From: Kryptolebias marmoratus
Taxonomy: Eukaryota; Chordata; Actinopteri; Cyprinodontiformes; Rivulidae
Reading direction: 5' to 3'
Length of the DNA stretch: 64,000 nt
NCBI RefSeq assembly: GCF_001649575.2
Contig: NC_051450.1
Coordinates: 16,265,500-16,329,499, forward strand
The first letter of the stretch is position 1. Every line of letters starts with the position of its first letter. Of this stretch, positions 54,101 to 64,000 are shown in pieces. Under the pieces are notes generated by a model that ran no database searches, was not told the DNA's origin, and was given only the letters and a program-made list of their open reading frames with translations. The translations under genes were made by a program, and so were the position numbers.

Positions 54101-57100
54101 TCTGTTGTCATAAATATATGACATTTTTTTGTGATTTTACTTGTGAATCACTGCACATATATGATAAATGTAGGAAAAGTTAATAATTATGAGAACTACA
54201 AAATACAGCCTTAAAATCTAAAGGAAAGCATCAAAAGCAGTGTAGTTTTTTTTAAATGGATTTGCTTTACTGTTGCCTGAATTTTCACAAAATAGTTTAC
54301 AACAGGAGATCATTTCAAATGTAGCAGACTGAATGAGCTCAAGGGCAGGATACGGCCCGGAGGCCATCAGTTGACGATCACAGCATTACAGAAACCTAAA
54401 AACTTTACTCCTCTGACAAACTTTGCCTGAGAACCATGAAATAAACAGCCCTACAGCCATCATGCTCATAGCAGACAAGTCTAAATCCACTTCTTGATTA
54501 CAATCTCAGACTTTAGACTACCTTAAATGGCTTCCTCTTGAACACAGAAAGTGAAAATGCAAATCCAAACACAGCATGGTTATCAATATGATCATTTTTA
54601 GATGTTTTAGTTGATATTAGCCTAAGAACGGCTCATTTTTAAAGCTGGAAGTCTTTAAGAGCACTGCTGTAAAACTTACCAGTACCTAAAAAAAAATAAA
54701 AATAAAATAAGCATTACCTTCCCGAGTCTTGACAAAGACAAAAAGGATTAAAAGTTTTAAAAGAAGTGCTGCCTCTGGTGTTCACCTGCATTGAGAAGCA
54801 GGGTTTCCTAATTGTTTCCATTCTCAGCAGCAGATGAGCTTTCTCAATCAAGCATTCTGTGGAATCTGCTGTCACTTCAACCAGCTAGCCCCATCGCACC
54901 GAACACTTATGTAAACACAGAGCCACCGCTGCCAAGCACTGCTGCTGACAGACACTGAACACCCTTCACTAACAATGTGCGGCTTTCAAAACTATGCTGA
55001 ATTGTCTCCTTGTGCTTTCTCCTCGGCAAGCAGCGGAGGAATCATGTTGGGTAGCAACTGGGAAAAGAAAAATAGAGGATCAATAATTAGTTTCCAAGCA
55101 GAAAGACGGAGGGAAGATAGGGGAAGAATGTCCACAGCTCCAGCTTGAGTGGCTTGTTTTTGTTTTGAATGCTAGCGTCATGAAATCAGCCGTTCCACCA
55201 CATACTTTATCCTTCAGCACCTTTGTGTTTTTTTTTTTGTTTGTTTTTCCTTTACTGCGGCAGGAGCCAACTGTTACACGCCACCTGGCAGCTTCTAATT
55301 CTTGGCAGCGCTGACAGTAGGAACTGAGGTGAGACAGGTGCTCACCTTTTACACACCCATAAGATCCTTTTACATTAAAGTAAATCTATGGTTTACCTGT
55401 TTAGAGACTTCAGTCTACAGAATTTAGTAGCTTTGATGTTGATAATCAACATACTTCACAACTGAAAAGCACAAACTACTGCTCTGTGATACTTATTATA
55501 AGAAAGAATAAAATTCAAAATGGAAATCTGCATGATTACAAGTTCAAGCTTAAACACTTATCATTAAAGGAATCTGAATCAAAATGTAAGCAAACAAATC
55601 TTAGTTATGTGAGGAAAATGAGCAAATTTTCAATATATAGGCAAATTATCAACTGTAGAAGTATACTTTGCACTAGATTTTCTTCTATATTGCATAACAC
55701 AGCTACACATTAAGTTCAATAGAAACATAAATTTATACTTTTTTCCGAGAACTACTTCTCAAGTCTGTTTTAATTCAATTTAAAGCAGATTATTAGAGTT
55801 CAAATGTAAGCAACAATGCCTCAAATCATGTATACTCTAACATCCAGACAAATATTACTCACCTTTATGTTATTATCACTTCCTACAGTCTGCGTGTTTA
55901 ACTTTCCTGTGTTGCACACAGGCAACGAGCTGCTTCTCTCAGCTTCCTCTCGCTAATCTGTCGATGGGAGCGGTACACTGGAGGCCCTGGTCCGGAGTTA
56001 ATTAAGAGCTCAGGGAGGAGTCCCCCCCCCACCATACACACACACACACACACACACAGTGCAGCCAGCTGGAGCCACCATAAGATTAGACTCCCAGAGA
56101 GGAGGAACAACATGCTTTCAGATACATAAACACGAACACACTAGTGGGAATGGGGCAATGCATTCCGAAAAACAGATAAGTGATTAGCCAAAGCATCTTT
56201 TAACAAGTGCACGGCGTGGCCTGTATAAGTGCACACTCACAAATGCGTGCACAGAGCAGGGAGGGAAAGCATTTACGTGACTTACTCTGTTCTTGTTTGA
56301 CCAGAGAATCAAGGCGAGCAGTTATGCAAGGAATCGTAAACGCAAAGCATGAAATCTGCAGAGTTCAGCTCGGCAGAGTTATGCCCTGCTGGAGGCTGGG
56401 ATAAAACTCATTAGGATAAAATAAAATGACCCTAAAAACAAAATAACCAGACAAGATATATTAAAAGGCAAAGTTGAGCCTTTTTCGACAGACACCCTGA
56501 AGCAGTAGAACTACATTCTCACATGTTGCTGTTTAAGTCTTATATGTAAAAGCCGTGAGGAAGACAAACCTATCAACAACACCACACGGTGTTTCACAGA
56601 ACAGATTGCCGGATCAGACGGTCAGCGCGCGTTAACAGGGTTTCGTGAAACTTAAGCTTCATTTACAGCATGTCGAGTAAAAGGGGGAAAAATGTGCTGT
56701 GGTTTTTGTTTTTTTTGTCTCTGTCTCTCAGTTGCACAAGTGTCTCTCTGGATTAAGCAACCCTTGACAATAGCGAGCGCTGATATGAATCCATATTAAA
56801 ATATTTTGTGTGCTGATGCCCGTTTGCCAACTTTCAGGCTTTTCTGCTTGGAATGAAATGTGTCAGCAAGGAGACCCTGAAAGGAAACAAACCCACCATG
56901 TGAATGCACAGTGTGCGCAAGTGGGAGTGTGTATGACCCGTTCCTCATCCATTCCAGTAGTAATCTGATTAGTGGAGCTTTACCAGTCTGTGTTCGGGAC
57001 TGGTTTCATCTATGTGATAGCCTAATCAGGTGGATCACTAAGTTATTTGGCACCGATTGAGTGACACCAAGAGCTTGTAAACTGGCCCACAGGACTTAAC

Positions 57101-58740
57101 TGCAGGGGGCCCACTGGTCTTGATAACTGAGATAAAGAGTTTATTTAAAGGCCGCGCATTTCCAGCAACCCAGTGATCAGAGTTGTTTTTATAATGGATT
57201 AAAGAAGGGCGGTTGTGAGATTAGCCCTGTGTGGCTCAAGCTCAGTATCCTGAATAAAGTGTCATATTTGTCCGTGACCTAGTTCCTGATTATCAACATG
57301 GAAAAGCAGAAGGAGCAGGAGGGACACCACGCCTCTTCCTATGGAGCGTGAGAAGCACAGGTAGAGAGGCCAGAAGCGGGGAGTGCCTTCACTCTTACTC
57401 GGACAGATTCGTGCTCACCCGATCTGTGGAGGTGGAGGGGGACTGTCACAGAGACAGACAAGCAGAAATCTAATACCACACAATGACAGAGTTAGTGGGG
57501 ACAAAACACCACTGAGCCTCGCTGTCATCAGCCTACAGTGTAACCTGACAGCAGTGCCACAAAAGCATTCAAAAACCATGACTAAAAGTTTAACTACTAA
57601 TCTTTAGGTAAAGGAAGTTCAGAGCAGGAGAAAGTGGCGTAGAGTACAAAGTTAAATTGTTATTGCCTGGCGTTGAGGGTCAAAGGTAATGATGTTCTTG
57701 GCTATATCTGTGTGTGTGTGTGTCTTCGTTTGTCTGTCTGTTGGGCAAATATCTCATGACCCAATTGACGTTTTTTAACAAAACTCTCAGAAAGCAACCA
57801 CTGGATGCCAAGCTCCAGATAATTACCTTTTGGAGTCAACATCACCCAAAGCGGCCGCCACAGCTGAGCAACCTTAGCAAACACCAAAGTGGCTGTAGCT
57901 CAGTCAGTTTTAGAGCTATGTACTTCAAAGACTGATTAACTTTTAGAGTCAACCAATTCAAGATGGCTGCCACAGCCAACTGACCTGATCAAATCTGGCG
58001 TGGTAATAGGTGAGCATCATTACCAGCACCTAATCCAAATGCTACACATATTTAGCTTAAAACTTTGGCATTACCTTTCGGCGTAAATCTAGTCTGTTAG
58101 CAAAATATCTCATAAACCACTGGAGACATTTTAACAAACGTTTCAGAAAGTAATTATCGATTAGCCCACTGCAGCGAATCAACATAAATATAGGTACAAG
58201 TCAGTCAGTTTTACAGATATTGAAATAAAATTTGGCGTGGCAGTAGCTGAGGGTCATCCTCAACACATAACCTGAGCGTGAACACATCAGAAGATGATCC
58301 TGCAATGCTATGCCTTAACTAAACCAGTTCTGTGACTATAGGAGGACTCTGACCTAGCTGAATAAACTAAAATAACCACAATGAAGAAGTTTATTACATG
58401 AAGTATGCTTGTAAAGTAAGTGAGCGCAAGAAGCAGGAGGAAACACTGACTGGTTCACCCAGGGCCCGAGAATCAGTGCTTATTTACTCCTGCATTAATT
58501 AACTTTCTTGAGCCGTTGGGGTCTTTGTAGTTTCTTTGTAGTTGGCCCCTCCCTCTCAAAACTCCCTGCACGGCCTGGCATCTCCCTCGTCACTATAACA
58601 ACCACTGTTATAATGCTCCACAGTGACCCCCCCTCCTCCTCCCTCATCCTTCATTTTAAATCACTGCAGCTCCTACCAGTGATAGTGTTTTTACCAAGGC
58701 GCCCTGTGTAAACAGTCCTGATGAAACTCACCCTGCTCAT
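42200..58740 (-). CDS. spata13: spata13 (ASEF2), Rho-family guanine nucleotide exchange factor
   Basis: Exons: 58740-58732, 53229-51682, 48729-48688, 48362-47907, 46640-46496, 46385-46258, 46067-45888, 45434-45255, 45031-44852, 44741-44509, 43592-43463, 43386-43011, 42535-42461, 42381-42200 (3864 bases, 1287 aa; close to the long mammalian isoform as I remember it). The long low-complexity N-terminal half precedes SH3 (about 783-838, with [19 protein letters not shown]), DH (about 871-1060, with [14 protein letters not shown]) and PH (about 1078-1203, with [19 protein letters not shown]). The tail has [14 protein letters not shown], very close to human SPATA13. The protein activates Rac1/Cdc42 and binds APC through its ABR-SH3 region to control cell migration. 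ARHGEF4 and ARHGEF9 are relatives, but this tail and the neighbouring c1qtnf9 favour spata13. The 3-codon first exon is the weakest part. Confidence 0.9.
42600..42965. repeat. Repeat family 2, single copy in reverse orientation
   Basis: It has the family blocks in reverse: TGTTAGCAAAGTGACCCATA, then CAACCCAATCCAAGAGGGCC, and at the end GCAGCGGGTGATATGCAGTC. It lies in a spata13 intron between the last exons. Confidence 0.6.
49285..50590. mobile_element. hAT-like DNA transposon spanning the assembly gap, flanked by a perfect 8-bp duplication
   Basis: The left end CAGGGGTGGAAATTA and the right end TAATTTCCAACCCTG are inverted repeats. Both sides are flanked by CTTTGGAC (49277-49284 and 50591-50598), an exact 8-bp target site duplication typical of hAT elements. 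The subterminal regions have repeated CCAGCCACT (left) and CCGCCAC (right) blocks. Any transposase would lie in the unsequenced middle. Confidence 0.8.
49483..50451. other. Assembly gap (969 N)
   Basis: Run of N inside a transposon. Open frames that appear to cross it are artefacts. Confidence 1.
51329..51542. mobile_element. hAT-type MITE, copy 2
   Basis: Same family as the copy at 14737. The 8-bp duplication is CTTTAAAG/CTTTATAG. It ends about 140 bases downstream of the large spata13 exon's donor. Confidence 0.85.
51682..53229 (-). CDS. spata13: spata13 large N-terminal exon (1548 bases)
   Basis: A single 516-codon exon, acceptor TTTTTACAG and donor GTGAGG, phase 0 at both ends. It encodes a serine-rich, probably disordered region with [15 protein letters not shown] and [15 protein letters not shown] motifs. 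No folded domain is visible. It is the region specific to the long isoform. Confidence 0.85.
56035..56058. repeat. CA microsatellite
   Basis: Short CA run next to a C run, in the proposed spata13 intron 1. Confidence 0.85.
57730..58280. repeat. Repeat family 2, about two units in a spata13 intron
   Basis: It contains GGCCGCCACAGCTGAGCAAC and GATGGCTGCCACAGCCAACT, plus TGTTAGCAAAATATCTCATA. These are reverse-complement versions of the blocks in the 30640-31660 array. Confidence 0.65.
58732..58740 (-). CDS. spata13: Proposed spata13 first coding exon (three codons, MSR)
   Basis: ATG AGC AGG followed directly by a consensus donor GTGAGT, inside a CpG-rich region. It ends in phase 0, matching the phase-0 acceptor at 53229. 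Joined, the protein starts [15 protein letters not shown]. No start codon lies near the beginning of the large exon, so some upstream exon is required. This is the best candidate. Confidence 0.55.
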
Positions 58741-58886
58741 AATGTCCTCCTCCTCCTGGCTGGTCTTCTCCGCTCAGCAGCTGTTTCGCCCTTCACCCAT
58801 AGCGCAAAGCGTGCGCGTCTTCCAGCGGCTTCCTGCCCCGACCCCACAGCCCTCTGGCGAGCACATATCGGGCACAAAAACAAAAC

Positions 58887-58917
<31 letters not shown>

Positions 58918-59330
58918 CAACAACCCCGGACGACAGCCTCCTCAAGCCGCTCGACCCCACGCTGACTGAAACAAACGGCTCTCACCGATCTAAGCTAGCT
59001 CCGCGAGCTTCACCCACAATAAAAAAAGTTCTCCTGGGAGTTGCGTAAACTACGCCCGGGTGGTTTCCAATTTCACTTTCCGGGACTCGTCGGTAAAAAA
59101 AAAAAGTGCAAGATAAACAGTGGAACATACGACACGGGCTGCGGTTACTCTTAAGAGCCGCGCTTCGGCGTTTCGATCCAGGAGGTTCTTCTTGGAGGAT
59201 TGGGCTCGCGAGCATCATCGGTGCACTTGTTGCGAGTGTTCGAAAGGGGGGCGGGGCTTAGGCAAGTTACGGAGGAGGTAATTGGTTGACCACAACTTTA
59301 CAGCCAATAGCATATCATCGCGAAATTGCA
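58741..59330 (-). promoter_or_regulatory. CpG-rich promoter and 5' UTR region of spata13
   Basis: CG-dense stretch with several GCGC and CCGG sites immediately upstream of the proposed first exon, unlike the AT-rich surroundings. No TATA box. An AAAAC simple repeat lies at about 58877-58917. Confidence 0.5.
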
Positions 59331-59835
59331 AAACCACGCCCATCTCCAAGGCTCCTGAAAGATGACTCCAACATCTTTATGGCAGGCCGTTGTAGCATCT
59401 AATCAAACTCTGAAACTTTAGGCGTCATCAAAATTATATTCTTAAGAATTGAAATCTAATATTATACACATACTTGTAAAAATTTATGATATCTTTGCTG
59501 TTAAAATGCATTTTTTATTATTCATTTTCAGGAATATGTGGCTATTTGGAACAATAAAATTGTAAATATCTGAAATGTGAGTTTATCCGATTAAGAATTT
59601 TAATTCCGATATATTGAAAGTATGCGTCCATTCATAGCTGAAGTCTCAGTACACCTTAATGCTCATCTTTTGTTCCAGGAAGAATGACATTTGACATTTC
59701 AGTCATGCTGATTGTGGACAGGTTGAATGACATTTCGGATCACTAAAACATTCATTTTAGTTTGTTAGATTTATTTATATATTTTACGGGAGCATGCACC
59801 AGGACAGACAGCAGCTTCAAACGGGCCTAAATTAC

Positions 59836-59876
<41 letters not shown>
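59836..59876. repeat. CA microsatellite
   Basis: About 20 uninterrupted AC units, the longest microsatellite in the window. Confidence 0.95.
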
Positions 59877-59877
<1 letters not shown>

Positions 59878-60339
59878 ACATAAAACCAACATCTAAGCCT
59901 TTAAAACTATAAACATAAAGACTTCAATTAGAGACTCAAGTCGAACTTATAGACTTGCTTTAAAGACCTTGTGGATGATAAAATGAATTGAACACACAGA
60001 GCTACACCCTGCCTCCTGTTCTTCAGTGACGACAGGAAAAGACTGGGCCTTCCAGTTGTTGCTGTGCCGTCTTCCTCATGTCATGTCAGTGAATCATGAG
60101 AAAAGAATTATTGTCACGAGTATTTCTGTTCCATGCCCCTCCCTGGATGCCAGAAAAAGAATCAAGGTGTCTATGAATGCTCTTTATTGTCAGACAACAA
60201 GATGCAGAGCAGATTAAACCTTTAAACACTTCCTTATCACCTGAAGAAAAATAATTTTTCACATCTGACACGATCGAGCTCCCCGTCAGTCATGCTTATA
60301 GCAGAATGATCAACGTGTTCTGTTCCTTATCAGCTTCAT

Positions 60340-60345
60340 TTTATT
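60340..60345 (-). terminator. Candidate polyadenylation signal of c1qtnf9
   Basis: AATAAA on the minus strand about 335 bases after the stop. A second AATAAA at 60183-60188 is an alternative. Confidence 0.4.
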
Positions 60346-60680
60346 ACTAACAAACAAACTGATTCACAGCGTTTCCAAAGAGTTCTGTTTCAGTTTGTAA
60401 GGTCACTAAACCTTTTCAGAGAACGTGACTTATCTCTATTGAGTCTTTGCAAACTTAGAAATTAGTCAGGATTTTATGATTGTTTTGAAAGTGCATTTTT
60501 CTATTTTTGCAATCTAAAATTCTGCAATATGAATTTTCAGCATAAAGGAAATGTAAAAGAAAAAGTTAAAGAGACATAAAGTTGCATATTGAATAGTGAA
60601 TTTTTAGCTTTTGCATAAAATCACCTGAAGAATTCTTCACCTTTTTGGTAATTCTAACACTTATGATTGTAAAATCTTTC

Positions 60681-61941
60681 TTAAGCTCCAAAGATTATAA
60701 ACCCAGAGAAGGTTGTGTCATCATCTTCGTCGGCAAAGAGCCCGTTGTACAGTTCCCCTCCGACCACCTGCAGCCACACCCTGTCCCCCACCTCCAGGTG
60801 CAGCACGGCGCCGCCCGCTGCCTGATCCTCGCTGCTCTGGTAGTTATCCGTGGTGTGGATGATTTTGGCCCCGTTCTTCACGAGGGCCACTTTCACGTTC
60901 CGAGAAAAGACTGTGATGTGGTAGGTGAAGTAGTAGGCGCCCGCCGAGGCGCAGGTGAACCTTCCTGTTAGTGGATCGTAGTGACTTTGCTCGTTGTAAA
61001 TAATCTTGTCAAACTGGATTGGCGCATTGGCTGCTGGGAGTTTAGTTTGAACTGAGAGACCCACGGAGAAGGCGCTTTTAGGGATGAAGGGCGACTGTCC
61101 CTTTTCACCCTGATCTCCCTTCTCTCCTCGAGTCCCTCGTTCTCCGCGGTAACCAATACTTCCTTTGTGACCTGGAACACCAATGTCCCCCTTAGGGCCT
61201 GGCTTGCCAGGGGGTCCTAGAGGTCCCTGAAAGCCTCTTTCACCTCTGAGACCAATTTCCCCTTTTGGACCCTCTGGTCCAGGAGGTCCCCAGTCTCCTT
61301 TAGGCCCTATAGGTCCTGGAAGTCCAAGCTCTCCCTTATTTCCTTTCAGTCCAATGGGCCCTTGCACTCCTTGGGGCCCCATTTTCCCAGGAGGCCCCCG
61401 ATCTCCGTTGTCACCTCTTTTTCCTTTGAGCCCTGATGGGCCAGTTGCACCTGTCCAATCAGATTTTGATTGACTCAGTCAAATCAAAGTTATTTTAAAA
61501 ATCAGGGTATGGATATTTTAGGATCTATTTAAACAAAAAAGGAAAAGTAGTTCTGAAGATACATACCAATGTCTCCTTTGTCTCCCTTGTGTCCATCGTT
61601 ACCTGCTTGTCCAACAGGGCCAATTTCACCTTTAGATAGGTAAGTGGTTGATTAAAAATAATAATGTTCTTTATGATGTGCTGAAGTTTAACAGGGACAG
61701 AAACACAAGCAGAGTCAATTCTAAAAATATAAAGTTGTTTTAGTTTAAACTTACCTCGATCCCCTTTGTCCCCTGTGAGTCCATCCCGGCCGTCCCTCCC
61801 AGGCGCCCCATTGTGGCCGGGATCGCCTGGTATACCCGGGTATCCACAAACACAGCCTTTGGTTTGTGTCGATTCCTCTGCGACGCATCTGACAGCCAGG
61901 AGCAGCAGCAGCAGAGTAACCCTGAACCTAATTTGTGACAT
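60681..61941 (-). CDS. c1qtnf9: c1qtnf9, complement C1q/TNF-related protein 9 (CTRP9)
   Basis: Exons 61941-61755, 61629-61567 and 61450-60681 (1020 bases, 339 aa; human 333). Signal peptide 1 to about 21 ([16 protein letters not shown]), a short segment with cysteines (KGCVCG), about 57 uninterrupted Gly-X-Y triplets (33-203) and a C1q head (about 204-339). The head has [36 protein letters not shown] and [15 protein letters not shown], nearly identical to human CTRP9. It is a secreted, multimeric adipokine-like factor with metabolic and vascular roles in mammals. The middle exon is 63 bases, seven whole collagen triplets. CTRP9 fits better than CTRP2/7 or adiponectin because of the [20 protein letters not shown] start. 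Confidence 0.95.
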
Positions 61942-64000
61942 GGTGACTGTCGCACTTCTAGACTTTTAGAAGTCCGAGCGTGGCGCACCGTTAACCCAGA
62001 CCGGCGACTCTGGTCAGTGTTTTTGTTACTTATTGATTCTGCTCCATCAGTTATGCATGACCCATGTCCCTCCAGATGCTTTTCAAGTCAGGCTGAGGCT
62101 AATAATAAGCTCAGGAGCAGAGGTGCACATAGTTTCACATGAGCTGTCTTCTTACACAGTATGGAAACCTGGATATTACCCTGAAGAAAATAAATACATA
62201 CTTTGGATAAACATTTACTTGATGGGCATCACATTTATTTATTCTGGTTTAAAGAACTGACCTTTGAAGAGCTTTTTTTAATTTAAAGGTCCAGTTTCAA
62301 TTAGTCTCTGTCGGTCACTGAATGATATTGGTTTGCTAAAATGTTAAGTCAAGCATGCTTTTATTACCTGCCATAAAAATGAAACTATGAACCATGAATT
62401 GACCCCTTAAACTGGATCACTAACATTAACTTGGTAGTTCAGATGGGATTCCAAAGACATTATGAACAAATACTATCTTACTTGTTGTAGATAGCTTTTT
62501 AAAAATGATGTCATTTTAGAGAAAAGACGAGCTAACTGTTTGTTCGAAAGCGACCAGGACTAAAGTGGATTGCTGTCATCTTAAAACACCTTCAGTCTCT
62601 ATGGTTGTTTGCAAGCACACATAGAGGCAGCAGCAGCTAGCTGTAGCACTTCCAGTTCAGCCTGGGGTACATTCTGGCAGGAATATCATATTTTTCTTTG
62701 CTGGAATAACCATTCAATAAGAAAATGATGGCAATCATTCAAATATCAAATATTTGGGAATGGAATTGTTTTAAGATAATAGTAATCCACTTTAGTCTTG
62801 GTCACACATGGACTAGCCTTTAGCTCATCAATTCAGTCTAAATTAAATGGTAGTTTTACAAACCAGAGTAGTTTAAAGACCTACCCGCAACAAATAAAAT
62901 ACTGTTTGTTCATAACATTTAGCCAAAACCTGACTTCAATAGATATGAACTATACCTTTAACTATTATCTGTTGTGATTTGTTTCTCAAATTCTTTTAAC
63001 TACTTCTGCTCATTTCAGTGACAGCATCACCTCCTTTCAAGTGGAAGTCGACTTCTGAAATTTCCACCTTAAACATTATGATGTTTTCACCAGGCAGAGC
63101 TGAAAGGATCATTTGGATGAAACGTTAACTTCTGAAAAGCTTGCAGTCTTCTTACTTTCATGTAGAACTCCACAAAGAGAAGAAAGAACTACAACTATAA
63201 GTCACAGTGAAACAGAAAAATTTACTTAAAGTGTTTAATAGCCATTTTGGTGGATCTTCTGCTTTTGCAACACCTTCTGCAAAGCTGAGATGAGTTATTA
63301 AGCATCACTGAGGGAGAATAGAGGGATTTCATATCATGCTGCTATACAAAGGCTCACTGTTAGTCTGGCTTGAATCCGTCACCAGCATCTAAATCATTAC
63401 GCTGCTCTGCTGGCACTTTATTAGATTGTGCAAGGAAAAGAAAGGCGAGCGGGACTGCCTGGAAGGGAGGAGCTGGAACATAAAACCAAAACGATGCACC
63501 AACCTCAACATAATGCAAGATTGAAACAAACATTTTTTTTTCCTTCATACTTTATTTTTTCCATGATTCTTCTCTCAAGCCTCCAGATATAAATATATTA
63601 AAAAAAAATATATAAACATAACACATAAAAATGCACATTCAAGCAGTGTGGTTCACCTGGCACCAGAAACTTTAATGTCATACACATTGGCTATTGCACA
63701 TATACTTGTTCACTGTGCACGAATTAGACACAGTATAGACAAATTAATGCAGCCTAACAAAAACATAACGAGGGCACGGCTCAGAATGGATGACACTTGT
63801 TTATAATTTGAGACCAGAACGTCTGGACCCAGTGTCTGAAGTCCCCAAACCAGGCACAACGTGAGGTTGATTTGGTTACAGAAGATACTGCAACAAAGCT
63901 TCAGACAAGATAACAGACTCAACTTCACTTACTGAGCCTCGTTAGTCCAAAATAGATAGTTCATATCTACTGAAGTGGAGTTCTGTGGAAGAGTTAGGAA
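61942..64000. other. Region upstream of c1qtnf9
   Basis: 5' flank of c1qtnf9 with a family 1 repeat copy at 62440-62960. The rest, to the window end, is AT-rich without a coding signal. Confidence 0.6.
62440..62960. repeat. Dispersed repeat family 1, long copy
   Basis: Left end CTTACTTGTTGTAGATAGCT, centre CAGCTAGCTGTAGCACTTCC and right end CCCGCAACAAATAAAATACT. Together with the copy at 32740 it defines an element of about 400-500 bases with inverted terminal blocks. It lies upstream of c1qtnf9. Confidence 0.6.

Larger units (their letters stand above)
53230..58731 (-). other. spata13 intron 1 (proposed)
   Basis: AT-rich, with family 2 units at 57730-58280 and a CA tract at 56035-56058. 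No exon was convincing. Alternative first exons of shorter isoforms could lie here but were not seen. Confidence 0.5.
59331..60680. other. Intergenic region between c1qtnf9 and spata13
   Basis: Contains the c1qtnf9 3' UTR and a CA microsatellite. Otherwise AT-rich with nothing recognised. Confidence 0.6.

Overview
The window looks like nuclear DNA of a teleost fish. It holds intron-rich vertebrate genes with GT-AG splice sites, AT-rich introns, CA microsatellites and typical fish DNA transposons. There is a 969-base assembly gap at 49483-50451 and a single N at 17913. I could not identify the species. No prokaryotic features, CRISPR arrays, tRNA or rRNA genes were seen.

Five protein-coding genes were found, all on the minus strand. 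In transcriptional order (right to left) they are c1qtnf9 (61941-60681, complete, 3 exons, 339 aa), spata13 (58740-42200, probably complete, 14 coding exons, about 1287 aa), tmprss7 (41364-33240, complete, 18 exons, 826 aa), a matriptase/ST14-like gene (32243-22132, complete, 19 exons, about 877 aa) and flt1, the VEGF receptor 1 gene (18392-273). For flt1 only the first 11 coding exons are present (signal peptide to the middle of Ig domain 5). The rest, including transmembrane segment and kinase, lies beyond base 1. Exons were assembled by hand from splice sites, reading phase and remembered mammalian orthologues. All four complete models close exactly in frame.

From general knowledge, FLT1, SPATA13 and C1QTNF9 are neighbours on human 13q12, so that frame is conserved. 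The two type II transmembrane serine proteases between flt1 and spata13 are on other chromosomes in human (TMPRSS7 on 3q, ST14 on 11q). They share exon sizes and phases and look like an old tandem pair of the matriptase family. Functionally the window combines endothelial VEGF control (flt1 and a likely soluble decoy form), membrane proteolysis, Rho-family GTPase activation with APC (spata13) and a secreted C1q/collagen factor (c1qtnf9).

The most interesting signals are these. (1) Two ways to end flt1 as a soluble receptor, with a polyadenylation signal just downstream. (2) Coordinated loss of a CUB1 disulfide and a changed SEA motif in the ST14-like gene. (3) A GC-AG intron in tmprss7. (4) A hAT-like element with a perfect 8-bp target duplication that spans the assembly gap. 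(5) A MITE nested inside another repeat. (6) Two repeat families with many copies in the window, one forming a roughly 300-bp tandem array.
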